64,000 bases of DNA from Corinectria fuckeliana (lineage: Eukaryota > Ascomycota > Sordariomycetes > Hypocreales > Nectriaceae). How positions within the stretch are numbered: position 1 is the first letter of the stretch; each line of letters begins with the position of its first letter. This document shows, piece after piece, positions 22,029 through 32,693 of this stretch. Location of the stretch: NCBI GenBank assembly GCA_019137255.1, contig WPDH01000156.1:62001-126000 (forward strand), read 5' to 3'. The notes below the pieces were generated by a model, which ran no database searches, was not told where the DNA came from, and worked only from the letters and a program-made list of their open reading frames with translations. A program made the position numbers and the translations under genes.

Positions 22029-23838
22029 TCAGCGCGGTGGTGGTGGTGGTGTATCGCGAAACCCGTTTCCCCAAACATAGGGGCTCCAACATGATTCGCC
22101 ACGTTCGTTTACGTACCACGCCGCTGTCGGCATGGAACCGTTCGGCACAGGTCTCTGGGTCGGTCTCGGGCGTGGTTTGTATATATGCATGGTCGGGTTG
22201 TGGCAAAACGGAGGTATGACAAACGACGATTCAATCGGTGGTCCAGCTGGGGGTACGTTTGGCGGTGCGTTCGACGACCCATCTGGTAGTCCATGTCGTG
22301 GTTGAGCCAGCTGGTTGTGTAGGTGTGAGATCCATGGTTCATCTGGTGATGCTTGTGGTGTTTTAGGCCCATATGGTGGTCCATATAAACTCGGTGCTCT
22401 GTTCGACACTCCATTCAGCACTTCAGTTGGCAGCTCAGTCGGCTGTCCGGTTGACGACCTAGTCAGCAGCCCAGCAGGCACTCCATTTGGCAGTCCATGC
22501 GACACTACATCCCCAGTGTTCGCTGGCTGTGTGACGGAAGTCGTCGAGTCTACCGTGTCCCACGGATCTAACGATTTCTCAAATGGAACATCCGGGGTCG
22601 GTTCTGGGCTGCAACACGGTCCGTATAAGAAACAAGACGTATGTAAAAGTACCAAGCAAGTGGTTGGGCAAGCCGGTAGTAGGAAGAGGAGGGAAAGAGG
22701 CCGTAGTTGTACATACCTCGAATCCCATCCAGGAGACTGTAGCTTCAAGATCCATGCGTGCTCTAGAGCCATGGCTGCCTTCAGACGACGATGCGGCCTC
22801 GGATCCATAATATCGCGGATGAAAACGGCGGCGTTGAGACCAGCTCCTCGCTGTCTTAGACACTCCATCGGAAAGATCGGTCTGTCCACGTAAGTCTTCT
22901 GTTCATACGCAGTAAGAAACACGGCCCTTTTCGTCAGCATGCGAAAGACCATCTCTCCCAAAGCCCACATGTCAGCCGCGTGCTGGTCTACCCGGTCATC
23001 GCTCTCCGGATCTTGCGCGTAGAGCTCTGGAGCCATGTACAGCGGCGTGCCTCTCGACGACGATATCGCTTGCGGAGAGCTGTCGACGCGCTTGCTGATG
23101 CCGAAGTCGCTGAGCACCACCCACCATCCAAAGCCAGACGGCAAGCCCTTGATCAGGACGTTCTGCGGGGGGCTTAGCAAGGTGCGTTTCGAGACTATTG
23201 ACGGCTTGGGCATTCTTACGCTCGGCTTGATGTCCCGGTGTGCGAAATTCTCCTCGTGCATGTAGTGTAAGCCCTCCAGCACCTGGTGCGTTATCTCTCG
23301 AACATGGTCCTCACGCATGGGAGGGCTGTTGTCCATGTAGGACTGCAAGTCACCGTGGTGAAGATACTCCATGGTGAGGCACAGCGCTCTGGGGTCGTCG
23401 TACCATCCGAGAAACTTGACGAAGAACTTGGAATACTGTTTCTCAGGCGACCATGTCAGCCTGCGGAACCTCCTGGTGGAGGCATCTGGGCGTGGGAAAA
23501 CTCACCCGGCGCTGGGAGAACTTTGCCATGGCTTCGATCTCAGTCCGCCAGGCAGTATCCGCGTCCCCTGCATCGGGCTTCGCGATGCTTTTGACAGCCC
23601 GTTCAAGATCGGTTGGGTGCCCTTTCACGCAACGTTGGAGCCATACTTCACCGCAGCCACCTCTTCCCAGCTTCTTCTCACGCCTCCAGTACTCCGGCCG
23701 TCGCTCGGGCCGCTCGACTATCTCGTCACCAAACTGTTCATCCTGGTTATGAACGATGTGGTTGTTCTCAAAGGTAGGATGAAGGTATGTGTCTCGGACA
23801 AGGTCAGGGAGGGAGGACATGTCCTTGAGGAAGGACAT
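22029..23838 (-). CDS. Serine/threonine protein kinase with Pro-rich C-terminal tail
   Basis: Exons 23838-23506, 23435-23220, 23162-22717 and 22608-22029 join in phase to 524 aa. The kinase domain covers about residues 50-325 and keeps every catalytic element: glycine loop LGRGGCGEVW (58-63), VAIK lysine K83 (ERAVKSI), helix-C glutamate near E100, HRDIKPSN with D179, DFG at 202-204 (LSDFGISK), and the activation-segment end GTPLYMAPEL. It is therefore predicted active. The last 195 residues are low complexity, rich in Pro, Ser and Gly, with degenerate repeats (GLPNGVPAGL, GPPYGPKTP), and are likely disordered. The group cannot be assigned with confidence; the domain is CAMK-like in layout. 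It is transcribed away from the HeLo-like/pseudokinase gene at 24290, 451 bp apart. Confidence 0.9.
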
Positions 23839-24289
23839 GGTGTCGAAGGCCGCGTCTCAGTACAGAGCCAAGCCAGGGATAGGTGTGTATAGGGTGAGTT
23901 CCAGTTCAGTGCTCCTGATAGAGATCTCGGACTGGGACTCACTTGGACTATACGGTTCGCAGCCAGGGCGGACCAGATTGCGTAGTGTCTCGGGTAGTTG
24001 CTCCAACGGCCATGCAGCAAGCCTAGGAGTGGCGAGGGCGGTGAGGCCTTGTCGACAGCCCAACATCAAGATCGGGTACGGAGGCCCAAGCGATGTTTGG
24101 GTACTGGGCAGGGGCAAGGCTATCAGAGTAGCACGACAGGACGAATTCGAAACGGCGAGCAACTGATCCACCCCCTGGGTTCTGCATAGTCACGAGGACG
24201 CCTGGTTGGTTTCCTGGGGTAGTTGATCTACAATGTGTGTGGTTTCCCCCCAGTTTCTCTAAACAGACAACCTCTTGAAGTGACCGAAA
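23839..24289. promoter_or_regulatory. Shared divergent promoter, kinase and HeLo-pseudokinase
   Basis: 451 bp separate the two start codons. Open frames crossing it on either strand show no domain. No TATA box stands out. The arrangement would allow co-regulation. Confidence 0.45.
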
Positions 24290-25909
24290 ATGTCGGGGGT
24301 TGAGGCCATCGCCAGCTTGTTCGGCCTCTTCGACGTCTGCTTCAAAGGGGGCGCGGCCCTCGCCAAGACCTGTCAAGCCTTCAAAGACGCCGACCCTCGA
24401 ATCGGCGAGTACGTCGTCCGCGTCCGGGCGCACTGGCTGCAGATCGAGAACCAGCTCAGCATCACGAAGGACCTGGTGAGCTCGCTGGACAAGCGGCAGT
24501 ACGACATCCAGCTCGACGTCCTCCAGGAGCTGCAGAAGAAGCTGCGCGCCGTCGAGTCGATCCTGAAGAGCCTCGTGGCTGCGGGCCGGGCCAGGAAGTT
24601 CAGGTTCGCCGTCGTGGAAGACAGGCTCGCCGAGGACATCTCGAAGATCGAGACCTGGCAGAGGCTGTACAACCAGACCTGGTACCATATAATCCAGATG
24701 CCCGGCGACAAGGTGGACCAGCAGCTCGACATGGCCGTCAGGAACCAGCAGTCCACGCTCCAGCAGCGTCCGTCGGCCCCTATTCAGGCCGCAAAGCACT
24801 TGCGCCTCGCGCTGAAGTCGGACGGGAGCGACTCCAACCCCCGGCTGTTCCTCGAACCGGACGGCCTCGAGCTGGACAGCGTCCGCGCCATCCCCTACAG
24901 CGCGGCCAGCGTCGCCCAGCGCAAGGGCAAGCCCATGACGGTCCTGCTCGACCCCGTCACCTGCACGTCGATGCTTCACATGGAAGAGACGATGGAGGAC
25001 ATCCGCAACTTCGCCACGAGGCTGCGACATGCCGAGCCCTTCACCTTTGGCCTGCTCCAGTGCAAGGCGGTGCTCAAGGGCAGGAGCGAGCGCTCAGCCG
25101 ACCAAGCCGAGCCCTCTTCCATCGCCGCCAACGGCTTCTCCTTTGTGTTCCGCCTCCCCGCCACGTACTCCAAGGTGGAGAGCCTGAGACAGCGCCTCCT
25201 CAGCGGGTGGCTCTCGGAGCATCTCTCGCTCTCTGGCCGCTTCGACCTGGCCCGTCAACTGGTCGGGGCTGTGAACTTCGTCCATATATACGGCTTCGTC
25301 CACAAGAACGTCCGGCCCGAGACGGTGCTCATCCTGACCGTTGGCAACCAGAGCCACAGTAGCCCCCCATGCGGAAGGGAGGAAACCCCGGAAGAGACAG
25401 CCGTGCTGGTCGGCTTCGATGTGCTTCGCAACGCCAGTGCCGAAACGCGTCGCATCGTCGACGACAGTTGGGAGAGGGATCTCTACCGTCACCCCTCTCG
25501 CCAAGGCGTCACGCCGCACGGCCGGTTCGGAATGCGGCACGACATCTACAGCGTCGGCGTTTGCCTGCTGGAAATTGGCTTGTGGCATAGCTTCGTCGCA
25601 TATCCTGACCAGCAGGGACCTGCGCAGCTTGGCCCGGGACTTGGCCTAAAGGACGCCGATGGGATTGGCTCGCAACTGCTTCAGAAGCCGGAGGCAATGA
25701 AGGACCACCTTCTAGGATTGGCCAGAGGAAGTCTCAGGCGGAAGATGGGTACAAAGTACAGCAGGATCGTCGAGACATGTTTGACTTGCCTCGACGAGGG
25801 GAACGTGGATTTCGGCGACGACAAGGAGTTTCGAGATGAGGATGGCGTCTTGGTGAGATCACGATACATCGAAAAGGTGGTACTTCAACTAGGTGAAATA
25901 GCCGTATAG
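24290..25909 (+). CDS. HeLo-like N-terminal domain plus pseudokinase
   Basis: An intronless 539-aa frame. Residues 1-150 are all-helical and begin with the pattern of fungal HeLo/HeLo-like (prion-inhibition and propagation) domains: MSGVEAIASLFGLFDVCFKGG, followed by charged helices (DLVSSLDKRQYDIQLDVLQEL). Residues about 215-535 have a protein-kinase fold, but the catalytic sites are lost: HKN (338-340, in FVHKNVRPETVLIL) replaces HRD, and GFD (375-377) replaces DFG; no VAIK lysine or APE motif is visible. Later helices (HDIYSVGVCLLEIGLWHSF) match kinase helix F. This is the four-helix-bundle plus pseudokinase layout of MLKL-type proteins. In known HeLo proteins the N-terminal helix inserts into membranes and can kill cells; here such activity is inferred only. 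A kinase gene lies divergently next to it. Confidence 0.8.
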   Translation: MSGVEAIASLFGLFDVCFKGGAALAKTCQAFKDADPRIGEYVVRVRAHWLQIENQLSITKDLVSSLDKRQYDIQLDVLQELQKKLRAVESILKSLVAAGRARKFRFAVVEDRLAEDISKIETWQRLYNQTWYHIIQMPGDKVDQQLDMAVRNQQSTLQQRPSAPIQAAKHLRLALKSDGSDSNPRLFLEPDGLELDSVRAIPYSAASVAQRKGKPMTVLLDPVTCTSMLHMEETMEDIRNFATRLRHAEPFTFGLLQCKAVLKGRSERSADQAEPSSIAANGFSFVFRLPATYSKVESLRQRLLSGWLSEHLSLSGRFDLARQLVGAVNFVHIYGFVHKNVRPETVLILTVGNQSHSSPPCGREETPEETAVLVGFDVLRNASAETRRIVDDSWERDLYRHPSRQGVTPHGRFGMRHDIYSVGVCLLEIGLWHSFVAYPDQQGPAQLGPGLGLKDADGIGSQLLQKPEAMKDHLLGLARGSLRRKMGTKYSRIVETCLTCLDEGNVDFGDDKEFRDEDGVLVRSRYIEKVVLQLGEIAV

Positions 25910-26544
25910 CTTGAAGTCTATTAGTGTGTCATGTCTAAAGTCTCAAAGTTGCAACTATCTCAGTCAAGCAACTTGTGATGAAACCAACCTCAAAACGTCA
26001 AGTATTTTGTTTTTTTCTCGAGACAATGCCCCTCCCAGGTATACACAATATCGCAGATATCCTGAACACCAAGCTGCACAAAGAACGCAAAAATATAGAA
26101 GAGCAACAAGAAAAGCCAGCCCGTGTCCATCATCCAGGGCGGCGAGGTATCAACACATCCCGAAGCCCCCCGTTACCCAGCAGGGGGGGAAAGGCGACCA
26201 ACTCTTCGTCAACCAAGCGTCCCTCGCACTCGTTTGTCTGGTGCTCCCTCGTCCCAGTCTGTTTTGCTGCCCTAGTAGTCTCTTCCCTAGCCCCCCTTCC
26301 CGTACCGAACTATATGCGAAGCGTTGTGCTTGCTGTCTTTGTAAGTTTCAAACAAAAGGAATAAAGTGAAAATTTGGCCACGTCGAGAAGCGAAGATGAA
26401 GTGAAAGAGAAACCAGACTGGGCTTCCTGCCCGCCGTCATCAAGGAGGGTTGTCGTGGGACGGCGCCTCCAAGATGCCTGAACCCCTGGTGGCGCCGCCT
26501 TCGAAGCCGACATTGTATCGCCCAAAGTAAGCCCGGAAGTAGTC
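25910..26544. other. Convergent intergenic region
   Basis: About 0.63 kb between the HeLo-pseudokinase stop and the 3' end of the DOCK gene. It contains T- and C-rich runs and no recognisable gene. Confidence 0.4.
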
Positions 26545-29500
26545 CTACTCCTCGTCCAGGCTGCCCATCATATCGTTCCCCTTGCTGGTCTTCCTGCCCA
26601 GCTTGAGCATGCTGAACCTCTTCCGCACGCTGTTCTTCTTGCTCAGCCCGCCGCCGGCTTTCTCGACTGGCTTGTCATGCACCGGTCCAACGACCTCGAC
26701 GCTTCCTTTGCCAACGAAACCACCGTGCGGGTCATCTTGGTGCTTTTCCTCGTGAGATCGGGTTCGGAAGAAGCTATGCCGGCGATTGTCTTGGCTGTGG
26801 CTGAGGCTGCGGCTATGGCTGCTGGACGTCTCCACGTCAATGACGCTCTCCTCAGGCTCAGTCAGCAGATCGAGCTCCCTCTTCTTCCCCCCTAGGAAGC
26901 TGAGCCGTGCACCTTTGTGGCGCATGGAGACCGGCCTGATTAGAGATGCCTCCTCGGCAGTGACACCATTCAACGGTGTCCCAATGCTTGGCTGCCTGGG
27001 GCTCTGGTCAGACGACCGCGACGATCGTTTCCAAGTAGGCGAAGGGGTCGTCGTGTCGCGCAGCGGCTGCACAGGGGCAAAATGCGCAATCTCGGGGGCG
27101 AAAGTGCTCTCAAAGACTGGCTCGGTTGTTAGTCGACCGAAAGTCAAGCCCGTCAGGCAGATAACTCACATATTTGCAACTCCTCATGCCTTCGACTGAG
27201 GAGCTCATTCGAGCTTTTAACAAACATTGCCAGGCACCTTTTGATCATGATGGCATGATCAACGAGTGCCATCTTGACCGCGCTATCCTGCGGACTCAGC
27301 TGGACTTCTTCCGCCTCTTCGTCTTCCTCCTCATCCTCATCTTCTTCCCTAGGTTCTGGTAGCAATTGGCGATAGCATGCAACACTGTTCTCCGAGGTGG
27401 GATTGACCGAAACGGCGACGGCATCGAGCAGTAGCTGCGCATTGTCATGGTCGCCATCCACGACTCGGCGTTCCAGGGCCGTCATTTCTTGCGTTTTGCG
27501 CACGATCCGCTCTAATGCCGTATCGTGGGCGTCGAGCCTGATCTCCTGTGTGTCAACGACCTCGCTTCGTCGAAGAATCGTTGGGAACGGATCAGCAGTA
27601 GTAAACACGAGCTTCTCGGCGTAATGCTCTTTGACAGGGCCAGCTGTGCTGCGTTTCGTAGAAACGGAGAAGCTCTGCGGGTGAGAAGATAGGAGGAAGT
27701 CCCGGATCACTTGTGGAACCCGCGCTCGCTGGAATACATGGTGAGATGGGTCGCGATGAGGCGTAATCACCGAGATGACCAGAAATTGCCCTTCAACGTC
27801 GTCCACATCCCCACCAGTCACAATCTGGGCAGCAGGGTATTGCTCTTGCATGCGGTCAGTGAATGCAGATGCCCGCTCGGTGGGGGATCCCTCGTAGACG
27901 TATTCCTTGTCCCGAACATTGCCAGGGAAGCCCAGTCCTTTGTAAGCAACCTTGAAGTACTTGGGAATGAGCTTGTCGCTCTTGGAGATGGTTTCGTAAA
28001 TGGTCGCAATCGCCCGCTCGGTCCTCGCTAGCTTGGCAAATTCGAAGGTGTTTGTCTCGTATTGCACTTGCAACTCCTTATAAGCGGACAACGCATTGCT
28101 CCAGGACTCTCCTTCCTCGAAGTGTTTAATCATGTCGAAGTAAATCCTCTCCTTCCGCTCAAACTGGGTTTGGGCAGGGAACTCTGGATCAGGGAGAGCA
28201 TGAGTTTGGCTCACGGGGTCCCATTCGTACAGATCGGCATGAAGTCGCAAGGCCAAGCCCGCTTCCGCATAATTCCTCGATTCGGCTTGGAGGTCCGCCA
28301 GTTGGTGGACATAGCGGACAAAAATCTCCTCCTTCTGCATGTCGCGGAGGAACTCCATGAGCCGTAATCTGTTGATGAGATGTGTTGCTTCGCCCGTATC
28401 ATCGCTACTGTGGACTGCAACGAGAAGATCGAGGAACTCGTCGAAAGTGCCAATGAGCTCGCGCACAGCAGTGTACAGTGGCTCGCCCGGCATCTCTTCG
28501 AGTGCTTCAAATCGTTCTAAAAGTTCTCCGATGAATAGCTTTTGAAGAATGCTCTCGGTTAAAGGCTTCTCCTTGAAGAAGACGTCCAAGCAATCGATTG
28601 TCTCGGTTTGGATGACAGACAAGTCTTCACTCAGAGTCCACTCACTGACAATCATGGTCTGGAGAACCTCGACAGCCATCTTCCTAAGGCCTTCATGTAC
28701 GCTCAAGCAGAGCTCAACAATCGGACCCACGAGTGTCGGTACATATTGAACTTGATAGCCTCCCATCTTGACAAGGCTGTACCGAGATCGCTCATCCGGG
28801 GTAGTCTCCCAGCCAATGGCCTCCCAAGTCCTACGCAGGAGCTCCGCGCCATGCTCCCGGACATCGCCAGCGATCTTCCACACTGCTCTTCGTTTCTGCT
28901 CAGGAAACGTTTCCAAAGCCAGAGACGTACTGCCCACAAGTTTGAGCAGAGTCGTAAAGAAAAGCTTCCACAGCTCGGTGTTGAAACTCTCCGCATCATC
29001 AGGATCAGGGAGGAACGAAACCAGCATAATGCTGGCTAGGTATTCAAGGGTACGCATGATCGATTTGTGATGGTGGATATGCACACTGAGCCATTCTGTA
29101 GGGTACGCTTCTCCTTTCAGAACGCTCATTTGCACTCGGAGAAGGTTCTCCAGTACCGTAGTAAGGTCGTCATCTGTCAACTCGACCTGCATTCCGGAAG
29201 AGGTGTTGGATATGGCGGATAAAACGGCGGAAAGTTCGACCAAGGCCTCATCAAAGTGGACGACATCTGCGACAGGCTTGGCAGGGAACGGGTAGGTGGA
29301 TGGGAACAGGAGTGATAGTCGGCCCCTTGGCTTGGGAGGCGCGTCGAGAATGGACAAGTAAGAGTCGATAATCTTGGGGATGTGGTCGGGAATGTTGGAG
29401 CCAACGTCTTCAATCTGGCTAGCCAGCACAGAGCAACACAGGCGGATCTGATCTCTCCATTGATCGGTAAGCTCGTCGGTGTGGCCCCAATGAGGAGTGA

Positions 29501-32500
29501 TCCATCGAACTGTGTTGGTGCTTAGCGCGGACTTCTGGTCGGGATGGGCAAACAGATCGAGTTTGCCATAATTCATAATTAGGACCAGCTTGTACAAGAT
29601 GAGCTTGCCCTTCACCTCGGTGCAGGAGTCCATGAAGTCGATGGCTATGTGGAGAATTTCCTCTGTCGTCAAGAGGCCGGCAAGCTCTGGTAACCATTGA
29701 TGGAAGTGCTGTACGGCCAGAGTCTGGCTACCCACGAGGGCAGGGGCCGGATTACGCATCATGGCATCGAGGGCCTTGAAGATTGCTCGGAGATCTCGCG
29801 TAAAGCCAGTGACGTTGGAGGTGATTCCGATCCCGGCCTCCTTTTCCTTTTGCTGGCCTCGGGCATGTGTGATGAATTTCAGAATATGCCTGACAACCTT
29901 GAAGGTAGCTCGCAGCTTTCGGGCAGTCTCGGGGTGGGTAGGGTTTTGGAGAAGTCGTGTGAATGATCGGACCAGGCAAGGAGTTGCAAATGGGTAGTTG
30001 AACTGGTTTTCCGCATAATGGTCGACGAGAGGACCCAAGTTGAACCTTCGGTCATGAACAATGCCCAATACCCGGACTAGAGCTGTGAAGACCAAGTCTT
30101 CATATTCGTCGTTTCCAGTAAACTCGACAAGAATACCAAACAGGTTGTCCAGTACATCGTTCAACAACTTGACAACTTCAATCTCTGGGACAAAGATAAG
30201 CTGCCGCAACACTGACGGAACGTCCTCCCGGGGCATCTCCTTCCATTTTAGAAGTCCCAAGATGACCCTGTCCTGGGAGAATCGTGTGCTGCAGAGGTAC
30301 GTCTCCACTCGGAGGGTAGCAAGAGGACCGGTAACGTCAGCCGAATGCTCACCCTTGCCTCGAGGGCTCCATTGAAGAGACAGATATCCTCCCTTTCCAG
30401 AGGGACCAGGTAGCGTCGTCGAGGTATTCTCGTCTATCTTATAGAGCAAGAGCCCGTGCAGTCCGTCGCGGATGAAGGCCTGGTGATCCCAGAGTGGTAT
30501 ATGGGCCACAGCGAAGGGTGGGTTGGGCATATCCGAGAGAAACATGACCACATGAGAGTTGGAAACATCGGCTGACGCCAAAGACAGGCGTAAAGTCTGG
30601 CCCCAAGATTTGCCCCTCTCCGTTGCCAACGACTTGAAGGTGGTCACCGCGTCAGTGTTGGATGAAGTGTGGATGCAATTTTTTATCCGCTCTCCGCTGT
30701 TTCTCCTGACCTCGAGAGTGATTTGCAGGTTGGTTCCACTGAGACTGGTAGGCATGGATGTTGCACTTCCGCCGTGTCGGGATAGGAGATTCTGCTTAGC
30801 GAGGACTGCATCGTTGAGAGTCAGATAAATATCTGAACGAGGTCTCGTCGGCGCTCCGGAGAAGCCCATCTTGCTCGTCTTGGATACCCCCGAGAGCAAG
30901 GTAGGTGTAGCTTTGATCAAGGCATCCGCGTCGCCATAGTTGAATCCTCTGAGCTGGACCTGCAATCGCTCCCCCCTCCTTGACTTCTCGAAATGGCCTG
31001 TCGGATTATCCAGAAGTTCCTTGACCAAGGGTTCCCAATCATCGCCGGCCTCTTTTTCGAGCACAAACCTGGGCGACTCGGACCAAATGTTCACAACATG
31101 TTCCACTTCCTCCTGTTGCTTCATGATGGCGTTGAGCCTCAAAACACCAACCCCAACGGTGCGCTCTGACATCGGAACAGTTTCCACTGTGAGGCCATTC
31201 TTCGAGCCGGCGGTGCTCGGAGGGCCAGGCCCGTCTCGGCTCTCCATACCGTTTGTCGGTGGTCGCTCGTCGTCTTCGGTCAACGAATCCAACCGCCCCG
31301 TGGCTGGAGAACCCCTGGAAAAGGCAGAACGCGAGCTCTTGCCACCCCACATCATGCTTCTCCTAGAAGACTTGCCCCCACCAGAGGAGGTGGGCTTCAT
31401 TTGTGAGGTTGAGTACGAAGTCTGGGGAACTGCCCCTGCTCGAGAGGGAGGTTTGGTGGCTGCAACCGGTTGGGAGGTGATGACCTTGACTACCAAGTAG
31501 AGCTCGGATTCGGCAGAAGGCACATCGCCGACATCCTGTGAGGACAAGTCGGTAAAAAGGGTCCGGTTCTGAACGCTCTTGGCCAAATTTCCGATGGAAC
31601 CTCCGGGGGATATCGCGACAGAAAAGGGCTCTGATAGCGTGAAAGGCTTGTCGTGTGAGGGCTTGCTGACAAGGTAAACGAGGAGAGAGGTTTCTTCGAC
31701 AGAGGCCCCAGCAAAACCCTTAATCTCAACTAAGAGGTGATGCAGAGCAGTCAGCTCAACGGCTGGCTGAGGAGGCTCATCCAAGAGACTCATAATTGAC
31801 TGCAGCTTTGTGATTTTGACGACACAGTCGTCAGCCGTGAGAATTCGACCACGAGCCTCGGGGTCCCGAACTATCACTTCGCCTCCGCATAGCTTATTCA
31901 CCCTAACCAAGTCCCAGACGGTCTGTTCTCGTAATCGATCGTACTCGTGTGCAGTGAGGACGTTGTAGAGGAATTGTTGACGAGCAAGGTTGAGGTTGTT
32001 GATGAGTTGCGACAGCTTGTCTAGCCGGGCATATTGTCGAGAAAGGAGGAGCTGGTGGAGGTTGGTCGAGTGCCATTCTCGCAAGCACGATGCGATCTCG
32101 TCGATCAAGGGCTCTGATACAGAGGTCGGTGTCTCGTCTCCGATCTTCAGCATGGGGACCGGCGCGGCAGGACGCGGCGCATCAGGATCTCTCGTGATGG
32201 GAATGGACAACGCTCCCAGGGTTCCGTTGGGAAGCTCTCTTAACGGAGTTCGCCCCTTGCTCGAGCCGGTGAGTCGGTCCCCGTCCTTTCTCTTTTTGCG
32301 CGTCGAGCCACCGGTGACGCCGCTCTTGGCAGAGTCGCTCGCAGGACGAACATCGCCCGTGATTGGGGTGGTAGCGGCGCCATCACTCGTCACATCGTCG
32401 TCGTTTTCGTCGCCATCTTCGGATTCGCCAAGCATCTCGCGGACCTCGACACAGCTCCGAGGAAAGATGCCACTGAAAACGCGGGCCTCGAGGGTCTGGC

Positions 32501-32693
32501 CCTTGACCGAAGTCAGACCGGCGAGCAGACTGGGAGGAGCTACGAGGTAGCCGCGCAGCCAGTTGCCGTCGGGCGTTTCCTCGATAATGTAGAGCTCATC
32601 GCCGATTTCGAGCGGGAGGTCGGCCGGACTCGAGGCTGGGAACGGGTAGGTCGCAACGGCGAACGCGATACGGGGGAGAGGCTGCCAGGGCAT
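26545..32693 (-). CDS. DOCK-family guanine nucleotide exchange factor
   Basis: Activates Rho/Rac-type GTPases; the yeast counterpart Dck1 works with Lmo1 on Rho5. Exon 1 is 32693-27170, a 53-bp intron follows (GTGAGT..GCCAG, branch CGACTAAC), and exon 2 is 27116-26545; 2031 aa. An SH3 domain starts near residue 8 (AVATYPFPASSPADLPLEIGDELYIIEE). The DHR-1/C2 domain lies at about 616-775, starting RPRSDIYLTLND. The catalytic DHR-2 domain spans about 1440-1840 (FLRDMQKEEIFVRYVHQLAD through ALERIVRKTQEMTALERRV). The last 190 residues are Ser-rich and basic, ending in MLKLGRKTSKG. Splicing replaces the frame ending QICELSA with QIFFESTFAPE, which fits fungal homologs. A long 5' leader or promoter lies upstream (32694-33200). 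Lipid targeting by DHR-1 is a family property, not shown here. Confidence 0.95.

Noticed and set aside
24023..25030. 335-codon minus-strand frame overlapping the HeLo-pseudokinase gene
   Set aside because: Composition reflects the antisense of a GC-rich coding strand; no family resemblance.
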